A program made the translations under genes and the position numbers. Under the pieces are notes generated by a model. The model made no database searches. It was not told the origin of the DNA and was given only the letters and a program-made list of their open reading frames with translations. 64,000 nucleotides of DNA from Yersinia rochesterensis (GTDB lineage Bacteria > Pseudomonadota > Gammaproteobacteria > Enterobacterales > Enterobacteriaceae): contig NZ_CP032482.1 in the NCBI RefSeq assembly GCF_003600645.1, positions 1,302,001-1,366,000 of the forward strand. The letters run 5' to 3'. Within the stretch, counting starts at the first letter, position 1, and each line of letters starts with the position of its first letter. This document shows positions 27,376 through 36,722 of the stretch, one piece after another.

Positions 27376-27394
27376 AATAGTGAAAATCATTCGT
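27376..27394 (-). promoter_or_regulatory. Candidate Fur box upstream of yfuABC
   Basis: AATAGTGAAAATCATTCGT agrees with the 19-bp Fur consensus at 13 of 19 positions by my count, including the central AATCATT. It is placed 88 bases before the yfuA start codon. Iron-dependent repression is the established control of this transporter class. Confidence 0.6.
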
Positions 27395-27598
27395 ATTATT
27401 TGCTACGAAATGTTTCACTAATGTTGCTATAATTCCTTATTGTTCAAGGGGTTTAGTGCAATTTGTCCTGATAAATGAAGGGCGGTGAGCGCAATTCCTT
27501 GATCAATTACTGCGGAGTATCCCGCATTTTCCTGTTTGTTCGTTACAGACAATGACTTAACATAGCTATTACTTTTTGGCATGGTTTATGGATATACG

Positions 27599-28675
27599 AT
27601 GCGTCACTTAGCTGTCATTCTTTCCTCACTCATTTTGCTTTCCGCCTGTAGCAGCAAACCGACGCCTCCTGTTGCTGCGACGCCGTCAGATAGCCTGACT
27701 CGCAGCGGTTTTTTACTTGAACCTCAGCATATGGGCCACGTGCCAAACGGTGATTTTGCCTATAATGCAGATACCGCCCGCTTTGTTGACAAAATGGTGC
27801 GTGAGCATGGCTTTGAACGTCAGCAACTCCATGATGTATTAGCACAAACTAAAAAACTGGATTTTGTTATCCGCTTGATGGATAAGCAAGCGCCGACTTC
27901 TGGCCGCCCCTCTGGGCCAAATGGTGCCTGGAACCGTTATCGAAGCCAATTTATTACTCCGGGTAATGTGCAGAATGGTGTGAATTTCTGGAATCAATAT
28001 GAAGATGCCCTGCAACGCGCTTATGAGGTCTACGGGGTTCCACCAGAAATTATCGTCGGCATTATCGGTGTTGAAACTCGCTGGGGCAGAGTGATGGGTA
28101 AGACCCGTATCATTGATGCGCTGGCAACACTCTCCTTTGCATATCCACGTCGTGCCGAGTATTTCTCCGGAGAGTTGGAAACCTTCTTACTGATGGCGCG
28201 AGCCGAGGGCAATGACCCGCTCAGTTTACGGGGGTCTTATGCCGGAGCCATGGGCTATGGCCAATTTATGCCATCGTCATTTAAAGATTATGCCGTTGAT
28301 TTTAATGGTAATGGTCATATCAATTTGTGGGATCCGGTGGATGCTATCGGCAGTGTGGCAAATTACTTTAAAGCACACGGCTGGACGAAAGGGGCGGTGG
28401 TCGCAGTACCGGCAAACGGGCAAGCGCCGAATCTCGATAATGGCTTTAAGACCCAATATCCGCTCTCAGCTTTATCTGCCGCAGGGCTAAGCCCAAGCGG
28501 TTCGCTGGGGGATTATCAGGAAGCCAGCTTGCTGCGCCTGGATGTTGGCATCGGTTATCAATATTGGTATGGTTTGCCCAACTTTTATACCATCACTCGC
28601 TATAACCACAGTACCCATTACGCCATGGCAGTATGGCAGTTAGGTGAGGCGGTGGGCCGAGCGCGGAAAGGTTAA
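27599..28675 (+). CDS. mltB: Membrane-bound lytic murein transglycosylase B
   Basis: This is an outer-membrane lipoprotein of 358 residues that cleaves peptidoglycan to 1,6-anhydro products. The lipobox LLSAC lies at about residues 13-17. The catalytic Glu is in IIGVETRWGRVMGK, followed by TLSFAYPRRAEYFSGELETFLLM, GSYAGAMGYGQFMPSS and FNGNGHINLWDPVDAIGSVANYF, all characteristic of family 3 transglycosylases. The ATG at 27599 gives the expected signal peptide; an ATG at 27581 would add six residues. Repeat copy B and a terminator follow. Confidence 0.95.
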   Translation: MRHLAVILSSLILLSACSSKPTPPVAATPSDSLTRSGFLLEPQHMGHVPNGDFAYNADTARFVDKMVREHGFERQQLHDVLAQTKKLDFVIRLMDKQAPTSGRPSGPNGAWNRYRSQFITPGNVQNGVNFWNQYEDALQRAYEVYGVPPEIIVGIIGVETRWGRVMGKTRIIDALATLSFAYPRRAEYFSGELETFLLMARAEGNDPLSLRGSYAGAMGYGQFMPSSFKDYAVDFNGNGHINLWDPVDAIGSVANYFKAHGWTKGAVVAVPANGQAPNLDNGFKTQYPLSALSAAGLSPSGSLGDYQEASLLRLDVGIGYQYWYGLPNFYTITRYNHSTHYAMAVWQLGEAVGRARKG

Positions 28676-28715
28676 TCTGAACTGAGTGGATATAACAAAC
28701 CAGACGGCGAACAAC

Positions 28716-28830
28716 GTCAAATGAAGGGGAATCGTGCCGTTGGGGTCGTAGCGGCTTAGGCCGCCGGAGTGCCCCTAGGTGCGGTAAACCATTCACTCAC
28801 TGAGCTATCAATTGTTTTGTCATTTATCTC
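28716..28830 (+). repeat. Structured intergenic repeat, copy B
   Basis: This is the second copy of the element at 5331. The blocks GTCAAATGAAGG, CGTGCCG, GGGTCGTA, AGTGCCCCTAGGTGCGGT and TTCACTCACT are shared, in the same order and spacing. The tip hairpin is GCGGC-TTAG-GCCGC, preserving the pairing seen in copy A with changed bases. As in copy A it follows a plus-strand gene (mltB) and precedes a terminator. Confidence 0.75.
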
Positions 28831-28836
28831 AAACTA

Positions 28837-28859
28837 GGGCCACATTAAGTGGCCCTTTT
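28837..28859 (+). terminator. Rho-independent terminator after mltB
   Basis: GGGCCAC-ATTAA-GTGGCCC is followed by TTTT. It ends the mltB transcript after repeat copy B and sits just before the 3' end of the convergent permease gene. Confidence 0.9.
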
Positions 28860-28861
28860 CA

Positions 28862-30205
28862 CTAATCTATCAGATGGGAAATATCATCCGGATGAACCGA
28901 TGGCGGGGACTGACGCCAACCGCGAGTGAGCCAAAGCAGGTAAATAAAGCCCGCCAGCAACCACAGCAGGCCCACTTCCAGCGCGCGCTGTTCAAGGTGA
29001 ACCCACAGCCAGACTGACATCACAAACCCCATCATTGGCAACAGCCCGTATTTAAACATGGCTGAAGCGCCGCGCCGTTTCTCATTGAAAATAAAGTGTT
29101 TTATGACACTCAAATTCACAAAAGTGAACGCGCCGAGCGCACCAAAGCTTATCATCGACACCACTAAATTCAGGTCAAGGAACAGCGCCAGCAGCGAGAT
29201 GGTCGCCACGAATAAAATAGCGCGCCAGGGTGTATGGAACTTGCGATGCAGATGGAAAAATACTTTGCGCGGCAACACACCTTCGCGCCCCATGGCATAG
29301 AAAATACGCGACACGCTAGTTTGTGCGGTCATCGCCGAAGCATAAACGCCGGTCAGGTAAGTGGCCATAAAGAAGTTATACATCCACTTCCCGCCAACAT
29401 GCTCGGAGATAATCAGGCTGGCGGTGTCCTGATAAGGAATTAATGATTTCCAGTCTGGATAAGCCAAGTGTGCAGCATAAGACACCGCAATAAAGATGGC
29501 ACCGGCGCTTATCACCGTGAACAGAATGGCGCGGGGCAGGGTGCGCTTAGCATCGTGGGCTTCTTCTGCCATGGTGGCAATGGCATCAAAACCGAGGAAT
29601 GCCAGACAAAGCACCGCAGCGCCGGATAATAAGCCCGACATATCACCAGCATTGACCAGTAGCGGCTTCATTAATGCCACTGGGCTTAAATCCGCCTGAC
29701 TGAAAGAAAGTGCAATAAATAAGACGATAAAAACCATCTGTGCGGCGATCAGCGAGAAATTCACTGAGGTAAGCAGACGCACACCCAGAATATTCAGCAG
29801 GCTGACACTGACGATAGACGCAATAATAAAGACCGGAGCAGGGATCGCCGGGAATGCCTCGTGCAAGAAAATGCCTAAAACCAAATAGTTAAGGATTGGC
29901 AGGAACAGATAATCCAAAATTTGCGCCCAACCCACCAGAAAACCGGTTTTTCCACCAAAACTACGCTGAACGTAAGAATAGGCGGAACCTGATAGCGGCA
30001 TGGCGCTAGTCATCCGGCAATAACTGAGGGCGGTAAATAGAATGGTGGCGACGGTAACCAGGTAGGCAATGGGTAAATGCCCCTGACTTAATACAGTCAC
30101 CTGTCCGTAGGTCGTAAATACGCCCAAAGGCACCATATAAGCAAGCCCGAAAGCGACCAGCGCGGGGGTTTTAAGCACTCTGCGCAACTGAATATTTTGT
30201 GGCAT
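28862..30205 (-). CDS. APC-family amino acid/polyamine permease (PuuP-like)
   Basis: This 447-residue inner-membrane transporter of the amino acid-polyamine-organocation family has about 12 helices. It most resembles E. coli PuuP: LVAFGLAYMVPLGVFTTYG, the GSAYSYVQRSFGG loop, GWAQILDYLFLPILNYL, CLAFLGFDAIATMAEEAHDAKRTLPRAI and ASAMTAQTSVSRIFYAMGREGVLP. I chose the ATG at 30205, with AGGAG 11 bases upstream; a TTG nine codons earlier is less likely. The next gene upstream on the same strand is an amidohydrolase, suggesting uptake and hydrolysis of an amide-type compound, which is inference only. Confidence 0.85.
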   Translation of the reverse strand: MPQNIQLRRVLKTPALVAFGLAYMVPLGVFTTYGQVTVLSQGHLPIAYLVTVATILFTALSYCRMTSAMPLSGSAYSYVQRSFGGKTGFLVGWAQILDYLFLPILNYLVLGIFLHEAFPAIPAPVFIIASIVSVSLLNILGVRLLTSVNFSLIAAQMVFIVLFIALSFSQADLSPVALMKPLLVNAGDMSGLLSGAAVLCLAFLGFDAIATMAEEAHDAKRTLPRAILFTVISAGAIFIAVSYAAHLAYPDWKSLIPYQDTASLIISEHVGGKWMYNFFMATYLTGVYASAMTAQTSVSRIFYAMGREGVLPRKVFFHLHRKFHTPWRAILFVATISLLALFLDLNLVVSMISFGALGAFTFVNLSVIKHFIFNEKRRGASAMFKYGLLPMMGFVMSVWLWVHLEQRALEVGLLWLLAGFIYLLWLTRGWRQSPPSVHPDDISHLID

Positions 30206-30447
30206 TACCGTATCATCTCCTGGTGTGGACAAGCACCGCTAAGCTGTATTTCACAGCTTTAAAATATAAAGGAGCGGATTCTGACACAAGAGATACAGGT
30301 TTGAAAGCCAATACCTTTCCGACTTGGTATTGCCGCGTTATTCGCCAGATTGATGAATTAGACTATTAATAGGAATTGCTGCTGATTTTGGCCTGTTTAT
30401 CCCCCGAATCACCAAATTACACCAGTGGTTCGGGGGCTAATGCTTAT

Positions 30448-32178
30448 TTATCCGGCCAGATAAACCACTTTACCGCCGATTAAGGTGGATTCTACCTGAG
30501 TTTGATAAATCACCTCTGGTGACTGCTCAAACAGGTTATTTTTCAGAATGATAATGTCGGCGAATTTGCCCGCTTCCAGTGAACCAATATATTGCTCTTT
30601 GGCAATCATATAAGCCGCATCAATGGTCGCTGAGCGCAATGTCTCAATCAGGGTTAAGTCGCGGTCATTATCCAGCCGCGGGCCGGCAGGATTGCCGTCA
30701 AGATGCCATGCACGGCGGGTCATCCCCACTTGCAGATTGTACCATTCATCCAAGCGGTCAATCGGCCAGTCACTACCATAAGCAATACGCGCCCCGGCAT
30801 CGAGGAAACGCGCCGCTGGCTCCATATGTTGGAAACGGGCTTCGCCCAGCATCTCGCGCTCTTCATCAATCAGCACCCCCGGCAAGCCGCCCCACTGGAA
30901 AGAGAGCACCGCAGTGGCCCCTAATTTGGCAAAACGGTCATACTGATGGGGAGCCACCAGCTCATTGTGAGCAAGCCCCGGCCGAATATCTTTGCCCGGC
31001 AAGGCGGCGCGCATCTGTTCCACTGCGTCCAGCACCATTTCGATTGCACCATCACCCACCGTGTGAGTGTGCGGATGAAGACCGGCGCGGGCACATTCCA
31101 GAATCACCGCATTGACCACCGGCGCGGTAAAATAGAGGTCGCCATAGTGCTCAGTTGGCTGCCAGTCTGGGTTTTCAGCCGTGCCGTGATTGGCACGATA
31201 AGGTTCGAGCAGGGCGGCGGTCATGGTCGGCGGCTGTAATACGCCGTCAATAAACAGTTTCAAGTGATCAACAGCAAATCCCGGTGCCGGTGTCCACTCA
31301 TCACTCCCCCATAGGCGGCCAAATTCCACCACTTCCTGCACCACGCGCGCGGCATCTTCCGGCCCTTGTAGGCTATCTGGCGTGACTTCTTTGGCCCCCA
31401 GAACCCGCAAAGTCAGCTCATTGCGTTGATATAATTGATGGAAAGCGACTAATTGCTCGGAAAATACACGGGTATCCATCACTGTTGTGACGCCCTGAGC
31501 ATTCAAAACTTGTTGCACATGGGCGGCAATCTGCACATTTTTTTCTGGCGTAGCAGAAGGAATGCTGTCAAAAGCGCGCATGGCGGGCGCATCTTCCAAA
31601 ATACCGGTGAGTTTTCCGTTCGCATCACGGGCTATTTTGCCGTCCGGCGGGATGGGAGTGTTTTCGTCAATTCCCAGCAACTCAAGCGCGCGGCTATTCG
31701 CCGCCAGTGTGTGGCAGTCATTTGAGAATAAAGCCACCGGGCGACGAGTATTGAGTGAATCGAGGGCGGCTCGGCTCATATCGGCCCCGACCGGCGTCAT
31801 AGCTTGGCGTTGCCAGGCGCGGACGGTTAGCCAGTCATTTTCGCCCTTAAACGGGTCACTATCGAGATGTTGCTGGATGATATCCAACGTCTGCTCAACA
31901 CTCAGTGCCGCATAATTAAGATTACAACCAATCAGCTGCTTACCGCCCCAAAAGGGGTGCATATGGCTATCGATAAGGCCGGGCATCATAAACTTACCCG
32001 CCAGATCGATAAGTTGAGTTTTCGGGGAAGAGAACTGGGGGATCAGTTCGTCACCGCCAGTCGCCAGAATATAGCCCTGGCCCAGTGCGATAGCGCTGCA
32101 AACCTGGTTATTGGCATCAGCCGTGTAAATCGTGCCGTTATAATAGATAACATCGGCGACAGTAGATTGTTGAGTCAT
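30448..32178 (-). CDS. Amidohydrolase, YtcJ-like
   Basis: This 576-residue metal-dependent amidohydrolase belongs to the amidohydrolase 3 (YtcJ/LAF3) group. Metal-site features are the N-terminal GLIDSHMHPFWGG, the HTHTVGDGAIEMVLDA block and GSDWPIDRLDEWYN near the C-terminus. The C-terminal beta domain (GSLEAGKFADIIIL) is typical. Its physiological substrate is unknown for the whole group. The permease gene 240 bases downstream on the same strand may supply the substrate. The ATG at 32178 is preceded by GAGAGCC-type sequence, a modest ribosome-binding site. Confidence 0.87.
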   Translation of the reverse strand: MTQQSTVADVIYYNGTIYTADANNQVCSAIALGQGYILATGGDELIPQFSSPKTQLIDLAGKFMMPGLIDSHMHPFWGGKQLIGCNLNYAALSVEQTLDIIQQHLDSDPFKGENDWLTVRAWQRQAMTPVGADMSRAALDSLNTRRPVALFSNDCHTLAANSRALELLGIDENTPIPPDGKIARDANGKLTGILEDAPAMRAFDSIPSATPEKNVQIAAHVQQVLNAQGVTTVMDTRVFSEQLVAFHQLYQRNELTLRVLGAKEVTPDSLQGPEDAARVVQEVVEFGRLWGSDEWTPAPGFAVDHLKLFIDGVLQPPTMTAALLEPYRANHGTAENPDWQPTEHYGDLYFTAPVVNAVILECARAGLHPHTHTVGDGAIEMVLDAVEQMRAALPGKDIRPGLAHNELVAPHQYDRFAKLGATAVLSFQWGGLPGVLIDEEREMLGEARFQHMEPAARFLDAGARIAYGSDWPIDRLDEWYNLQVGMTRRAWHLDGNPAGPRLDNDRDLTLIETLRSATIDAAYMIAKEQYIGSLEAGKFADIIILKNNLFEQSPEVIYQTQVESTLIGGKVVYLAG

Positions 32179-32336
32179 AGTTGGCTCTCAATAATCCCTT
32201 TCTTCCTTGATGTTGCAGCAGTTTTCACCATCGTGCTACAACGCCAATGACGTTGGGAATGGGTGGATATATAACCAGCATGGCCGGTGTCTCGAGTCAA
32301 ACCTGTGATAAGAGACCGGCTGAGGCTGGTGTTAAG

Positions 32337-32927
32337 TTAAGTGTTTTTGAGTAACTCAGTTTTTATCATGACCGCCAGATGGCGCAGGATCTCGGCTTCG
32401 GAAAAACCTAATTCGGTTAATTGTGTCAATCCATCCAGACCACAGACCAGCCCAATCAAGCGCCATGCGATATCACTGGCATTGATATCAGAGCGGAATT
32501 CATTATTGGCTATTCCTGCATTAATCACTTCGACGGTGGCCTGATGCCAATCCGACATTGAGGTAGCGCAGGCCGCTTTAATCAAGTCATCGCGCTCGGC
32601 GAGTATCGAGATTTCATTCCATAACCGGGTTTCGCGTTTGCCGGCTTCATCTTGCGGATAGCCCAATACCAAGAGCACTCGCTCGTGGGCAGGTAAGTTT
32701 TGGCTGTCTAGCGCAAAAGCGGCCAAAGATTGTTTCACTAATAATAGAAAAGCATCAGCCCGCAGCCGCGAAACGGACGAAAAGTGATGATGCACTTGCC
32801 CGATAGCCACCCCCGCTTCACTGGCGACACGGCGCACGGTAGTGGCGGCCATCCCCTCGGTGATTGCAACACGCATCGCTGCTTGCAAAATGGTGTTGTG
32901 CCGCTCTTCACGATTCAAATAGGCCAA
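32337..32927 (-). CDS. smvR: TetR-family repressor, SmvR-like
   Basis: This 196-residue TetR-family regulator has an N-terminal helix-turn-helix (ATTVRRVASEAGVAIGQVHHHFSSVSRLRADAF) of the BetI-like subgroup and a helical C-terminal ligand-binding domain. It is divergent from smvA, the arrangement known for SmvR-SmvA in Klebsiella and relatives, where SmvR represses the pump. A palindrome overlapping the smvA promoter region (33014-33029) is a good candidate operator. No DNA-binding domain damage is visible. Confidence 0.83.
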   Translation of the reverse strand: MAYLNREERHNTILQAAMRVAITEGMAATTVRRVASEAGVAIGQVHHHFSSVSRLRADAFLLLVKQSLAAFALDSQNLPAHERVLLVLGYPQDEAGKRETRLWNEISILAERDDLIKAACATSMSDWHQATVEVINAGIANNEFRSDINASDIAWRLIGLVCGLDGLTQLTELGFSEAEILRHLAVMIKTELLKNT

Positions 32928-33013
32928 AGAGATTCCTTTATCTGACTCATTAGTGTTTTCATCATTATGTGATGAATTGGACGTTAGTTCAACTTTCCGC
33001 TATTATTATAAAA

Positions 33014-33029
33014 TTGAACAGGTGTTCAA
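33014..33029. promoter_or_regulatory. Candidate SmvR operator
   Basis: TTGAACA-GG-TGTTCAA is a perfect palindrome 22 bases before the smvA start codon. A related half site (GTTCAACTTT) lies about 38 bases upstream of its right-hand copy, so there may be two contact points. Repressors of the TetR type normally bind such short palindromes. Confidence 0.7.
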
Positions 33030-33051
33030 CTTTATTTATTTGAGTGTTTGT

Positions 33052-34569
33052 ATGTCTAAAAAGTGGATGATTTTCTACGTTATTATTCTGATGTATCTCC
33101 CTGTTTCTATTGATGCAACAGTGCTCCATGTGGCTGCCCCGCGGCTGGGGATCGCCTTGGCGGCCACCGGTAGTGAGTTACTGTGGATTATTGATATTTA
33201 CTCATTGGTGATGGCCTGTTTATTACTCCCGATGGGGGCGCTGGGTGACCGCATCGGTTTTAAACGCCTGGCTTTACTGGGATCGGTATTGTTTGGTTTG
33301 GCTTCTTTGGCGGCGGCTTTGGCACCTTCGGTGGCGGCGTTAATTGCTGCGCGCGCCTTTTTGGCGATTGGTGCGGCAATGATTCTGCCCGCCACTTTAT
33401 CTGCGCTGCGCCATATCTTTACCGATGAACGCGAAAGGGCTTTGGCGCTAGGGATTTGGGTCGCTATCGGCACCATGGGCGCGGCGATGGGGCCGTTAGT
33501 CGGCGGGCTATTAATGGAATACTTTTATTGGGGCTCAGTTTTCCTGATCAATATTCCCATTGTTATTGTGGTAGTCATTGCCACATTGGTGGTTATTCCT
33601 CATCAGCCAATGCGCGCCGAACAGACGTGGAAATTAGCCCCTGCATTGGTATTGGTGACCGCGATCTTGATGTTGGTTTATGCCGCCAAAACCGGGCTGC
33701 GCGGTAACGGCGATCCGCTGATGACGTCACTGGCGGCATTGGTGGGCGGCGTGATGTTATTTGCTTTTGTACGCCATCAATTATCGGCATCCGCTCCAAT
33801 GATCGATTTTCGGCTGATAAGTCAGCGAGTTATCGCCGTGGGTATGGTCATGGCGATGACGGCGATGATAACGCTGGTGGGGTTTGAATTACTTCTGACT
33901 CAAGAATTGCAATTTGTGTTAGGAAAAACTCCACTTGAAGCGGGGATATTTTTGCTGCCGCTGATGATAGCCAGCGGGGTAAGTGGGCCGCTATCGGGCT
34001 GGTTAGTGGCTAAACTGGGGCTGCGCACCGTCGCCAGTGCCGGTATTGCATTGAGTTCATTGAGTTTTCTGGGATTGGCTTGGACAGATTTTGCCACGCA
34101 GGTTTATCTGGCATGGGGGTGGATGATATTGCTCGGTTTCAGTATTGAAGCTTCTCTATTGGCTTCCACTGCGGCAATCATGAGTGCCGCACCCCCTGAA
34201 AAAGCCGGTGCGGCGGGTGCGGTCGAGGGCATGGCCTATGAATTGGGTGCCGGGCTGGGGGTGGCAATCTTTGGTTTGATGCTATCGCGGGCCTATACCG
34301 CCTCCATTGTGCTACCAGAGGATTTGCCGCTGAGTTTAGTCGAGCAGGCCAGAGCCTCCATTAGCGAAACTATTCAGGTGGTGAATAACCTTGGTGGTTA
34401 TGAAGCTCTACTCAATAGTGCAAAGCTAGCTTTCTCCGCTTCGCACAGTTTGGTCTTGGGCACCGCCAGCATTTTGTTGATTCTGCTTGCCGTTATTGTG
34501 TGGTTCGCCATGCCGGGACAGCGCGTGTCGCAGTGGGAAAAAGCTCCGCGTGACAACGCCACAAATTAG
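33052..34569 (+). CDS. smvA: MFS efflux pump SmvA
   Basis: This 505-residue inner-membrane proton-driven efflux pump has 14 predicted helices (DHA2 family). It closely follows Salmonella SmvA, known for export of methyl viologen, quaternary ammonium compounds and chlorhexidine: VSIDATVLHVAAPRL, LLWIIDIYSLVMACLLLPMGALGDRIGFKRL, MITLVGFELLLTQELQFV and GAAGAVEGMAYELGAGLGVAIFG. The ATG at 33052 gives the correct N-terminus; the frame is open for 33 more codons upstream through the operator, which cannot be coding. It is divergent from smvR. Confidence 0.92.
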   Translation: MSKKWMIFYVIILMYLPVSIDATVLHVAAPRLGIALAATGSELLWIIDIYSLVMACLLLPMGALGDRIGFKRLALLGSVLFGLASLAAALAPSVAALIAARAFLAIGAAMILPATLSALRHIFTDERERALALGIWVAIGTMGAAMGPLVGGLLMEYFYWGSVFLINIPIVIVVVIATLVVIPHQPMRAEQTWKLAPALVLVTAILMLVYAAKTGLRGNGDPLMTSLAALVGGVMLFAFVRHQLSASAPMIDFRLISQRVIAVGMVMAMTAMITLVGFELLLTQELQFVLGKTPLEAGIFLLPLMIASGVSGPLSGWLVAKLGLRTVASAGIALSSLSFLGLAWTDFATQVYLAWGWMILLGFSIEASLLASTAAIMSAAPPEKAGAAGAVEGMAYELGAGLGVAIFGLMLSRAYTASIVLPEDLPLSLVEQARASISETIQVVNNLGGYEALLNSAKLAFSASHSLVLGTASILLILLAVIVWFAMPGQRVSQWEKAPRDNATN

Positions 34570-34668
34570 CCGCCAGAGGTTAAATTCTCAGTAAATAAAT
34601 AGTCCTTACTCTTTAGCCATTACACTGAGTAAAGTGTGTGATATACCTACTTAAGGTAGCGGTGTGAG

Positions 34669-34737
34669 TTTTGATAGCTGGATAGTTTTGATAGCTAAAT
34701 AGTTTTTATAGCTAAATAGTTTTTATAGGCTAAATAG
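34669..34737. repeat. Four tandem 17-18-bp repeats upstream of MCE operon
   Basis: Four adjacent units (34669-34685, 34686-34702, 34703-34719, 34720-34737) have the form TTTTKATAGCTAAATAG; the last has one extra G. The block ends 39 bases before the MCE permease start codon and so lies in its promoter or leader. Such arrays can change copy number between strains. Confidence 0.9.
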
Positions 34738-34776
34738 TATCAAAACCGTATTCCAATAAAGAGTAAGGCTTTTTCT

Positions 34777-35922
34777 ATGACCGCGCGGCTTTTCACAACA
34801 CAACTCGATATCGACAGCTCAGCTCAACCTGTCCGGGTCTCTATTAAAGGGGATTGGGTGCTGGCGCATTACCGTGATTTAGAACCGGTCGTGGCGCAGT
34901 TTCGCACTAATCCGCCCCCATCAGTGGTCTTTGATCTCAACCAATTGGGCGCTTTGGACACTGCGGGTGCCACTTTATTAGCCTTGCTGCTGGGTGAGGC
35001 GCGCATCAGCCATCTGCGTGAACTGGCCCCTAAGTTGCCAGAAGAACGCCGCATTTTGCTGGAAACAGTGAGCCGTGTTTTGCCGGATTTAGCCGCCGAA
35101 CCATCAGAAAAATCGCCGTCATTTTGGCTTGAGTTATTGGCGAATACCGGCCGGTCGGTGGACAATTTATGGCAAGATATCAAATCGTTGCTGGGTTTTT
35201 TCGGCCTGACACTTGAGGCCTTATTTAGCACTATTTTCCGGCCCTCACGCTGGCGCATGACTTCGCTGATTGCCAATATTCAACAAATTGGCCTGAATGC
35301 AGTTCCCATCATTATGCTGCTGACTTTTCTGGTCGGGGCGGTTATTGCTTTCCTCGGGGCCACGGTATTAACCACTTTTGGTGCGGGTATTTTCACCGTC
35401 GATTTGGTGGTGTTTTCTTTTCTGCGCGAGTTTGCCGTGCTGCTCACCGCCATTTTGATGGCAGGGCGTACCGCCAGCGCCTTTACGGCTGAAATCGGGC
35501 TGATGAAAGCCAATGAAGAAATCGACGCCATCCAAACTCTGGGGTTAAATCCGGTGGAGTTATTGGTGTTGCCGCGAGTCTTGGCGTTGTTGATTTCACT
35601 ACCGATGTTGACCTTTATTGGCATGGTTTGCGGCATTTTTGGCGGCATGGTGGTTTGCGCTTTAGCACTCGATATTTCACCCACCATGTTCCTCTCGATT
35701 ATGCAAAACAGTAATGGATTGCAGCATTTTCTGGTGGGGATAAGCAAAGCGCCCATTTTCGCCTTCCTGATTGCGATTATTGGTTGTCTTGAAGGGTTCA
35801 AAGTCACTGGCAGTGCTGAGTCTGTCGGGGTGCACACCACCACCAGTGTGGTGCATTCTATCTTTGTGGTGATTTTGCTTGATGCCGTCGCAGCGCTATT
35901 TTTCATGGAGATGGGATGGTGA
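34777..35922 (+). CDS. MlaE-type lipid ABC permease with N-terminal STAS domain
   Basis: This 381-residue protein has two parts. Residues about 1-110 form a STAS domain (VRVSIKGDWVLAHYRD...VVFDLNQLGALDTAGATLLALLL). Residues about 130-381 form a MlaE/YrbE permease (QIGLNAVPIIMLLTFLVGAVIAFLGATVLTTFGAG, GRTASAFTAEIGLMKANEEIDAIQTLGLNPVELLVLPRVLAL). In the classical Mla system the STAS protein is the separate MlaB; here it is joined to the permease. It starts a four-gene operon with an ATPase, an MCE protein and a lipoprotein. Phospholipid transport between the membranes is the likely role. Confidence 0.9.
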   Translation: MTARLFTTQLDIDSSAQPVRVSIKGDWVLAHYRDLEPVVAQFRTNPPPSVVFDLNQLGALDTAGATLLALLLGEARISHLRELAPKLPEERRILLETVSRVLPDLAAEPSEKSPSFWLELLANTGRSVDNLWQDIKSLLGFFGLTLEALFSTIFRPSRWRMTSLIANIQQIGLNAVPIIMLLTFLVGAVIAFLGATVLTTFGAGIFTVDLVVFSFLREFAVLLTAILMAGRTASAFTAEIGLMKANEEIDAIQTLGLNPVELLVLPRVLALLISLPMLTFIGMVCGIFGGMVVCALALDISPTMFLSIMQNSNGLQHFLVGISKAPIFAFLIAIIGCLEGFKVTGSAESVGVHTTTSVVHSIFVVILLDAVAALFFMEMGW

Positions 35923-36722
35923 GCCAAATAACCCAAGACCCAATCATTCAAATTCGTAATCTGGTTAACAGCTTTGGCCCACAGTGTGTGCATCAAGATC
36001 TCAATCTTGATGTGCAGCGCGGCGAAGTTCTTGGTGTTGTTGGCGGGTCAGGCACCGGTAAGTCGGTGTTGTTGCGCAGTATTGTCGGGTTACGCCGCCC
36101 AACCGCCGGGCAGATTCATGTATTTGGCCAGGATTTAATGACATTATCGGGCTTGGCCCGTTCCCAGGTTGAGCGCCGATTTGGTGTATTATTTCAACGC
36201 GGCGCATTATTTAGCTCTTTGACGGTGACGGAAAACGTGGCCTTGCCACTCATCGAAAATGCAGGCTTGCCGCGTGGCGAGGCCGAGCGGTTAGCGCAAG
36301 TTAAGTTGGCATTGGCGGGGTTACCGCCGGGGGCCGGCAGCAAATATCCCGCTTCACTGTCGGGCGGGATGGTCAAACGCGTTGCTTTGGCCCGCGCGTT
36401 GGCATTAGACCCGGATATTCTATTTCTCGATGAGCCGACGGCGGGCCTTGATCCTATTGGTGCAGCGGCGTTTGACAGTTTGATCCGCACCTTGCGCGAT
36501 GCACTCAATTTGACGGTATTTCTGGTCACTCACGACCTGGATACGCTCTATACCCTGTGTGACCGCGTGGCCGTGTTGTCACAAAAGAAAGTGTTGGTGG
36601 TGGATACCTTGGATAATGTGGCTGCAACTGATGATGATTGGATTCAAGCGTATTTTCATGGCCCACGTGGGCGAGCTGCTTATCAGGCGGCGGCAGCGAT
36701 TAATAGCGAAGAGAGGTTGTAA
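35916..36722 (+). CDS. MlaF-type ABC ATPase
   Basis: This 268-residue ATPase energises the MlaE-type permease. Walker A is GGSGTGKS, the signature is [15 protein letters not shown] (the SGGM form is typical for lipid-transport MlaF/Ttg2A), and Walker B is ILFLDEPTAGLDP, followed by the switch His in LVTHDLDTLYTLCDR. The ATG at 35916 overlaps the permease stop codon (ATGGTGA), with GGAG just upstream, so translation is coupled. The C-terminal extension, about 25 residues after the HGPRGR motif, fits the MlaF type. Confidence 0.93.
   Translation: MVSQITQDPIIQIRNLVNSFGPQCVHQDLNLDVQRGEVLGVVGGSGTGKSVLLRSIVGLRRPTAGQIHVFGQDLMTLSGLARSQVERRFGVLFQRGALFSSLTVTENVALPLIENAGLPRGEAERLAQVKLALAGLPPGAGSKYPASLSGGMVKRVALARALALDPDILFLDEPTAGLDPIGAAAFDSLIRTLRDALNLTVFLVTHDLDTLYTLCDRVAVLSQKKVLVVDTLDNVAATDDDWIQAYFHGPRGRAAYQAAAAINSEERL

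Noticed and set aside
30579..31115. 178-codon plus-strand frame
   Set aside because: It lies entirely antisense to the amidohydrolase gene, which has a full-length family match; composition is proline/arginine-rich as in antisense shadows.
35280..35996. 238-codon minus-strand frame
   Set aside because: It mirrors the MlaE-type permease on the other strand; the permease has all motifs and operon overlap.
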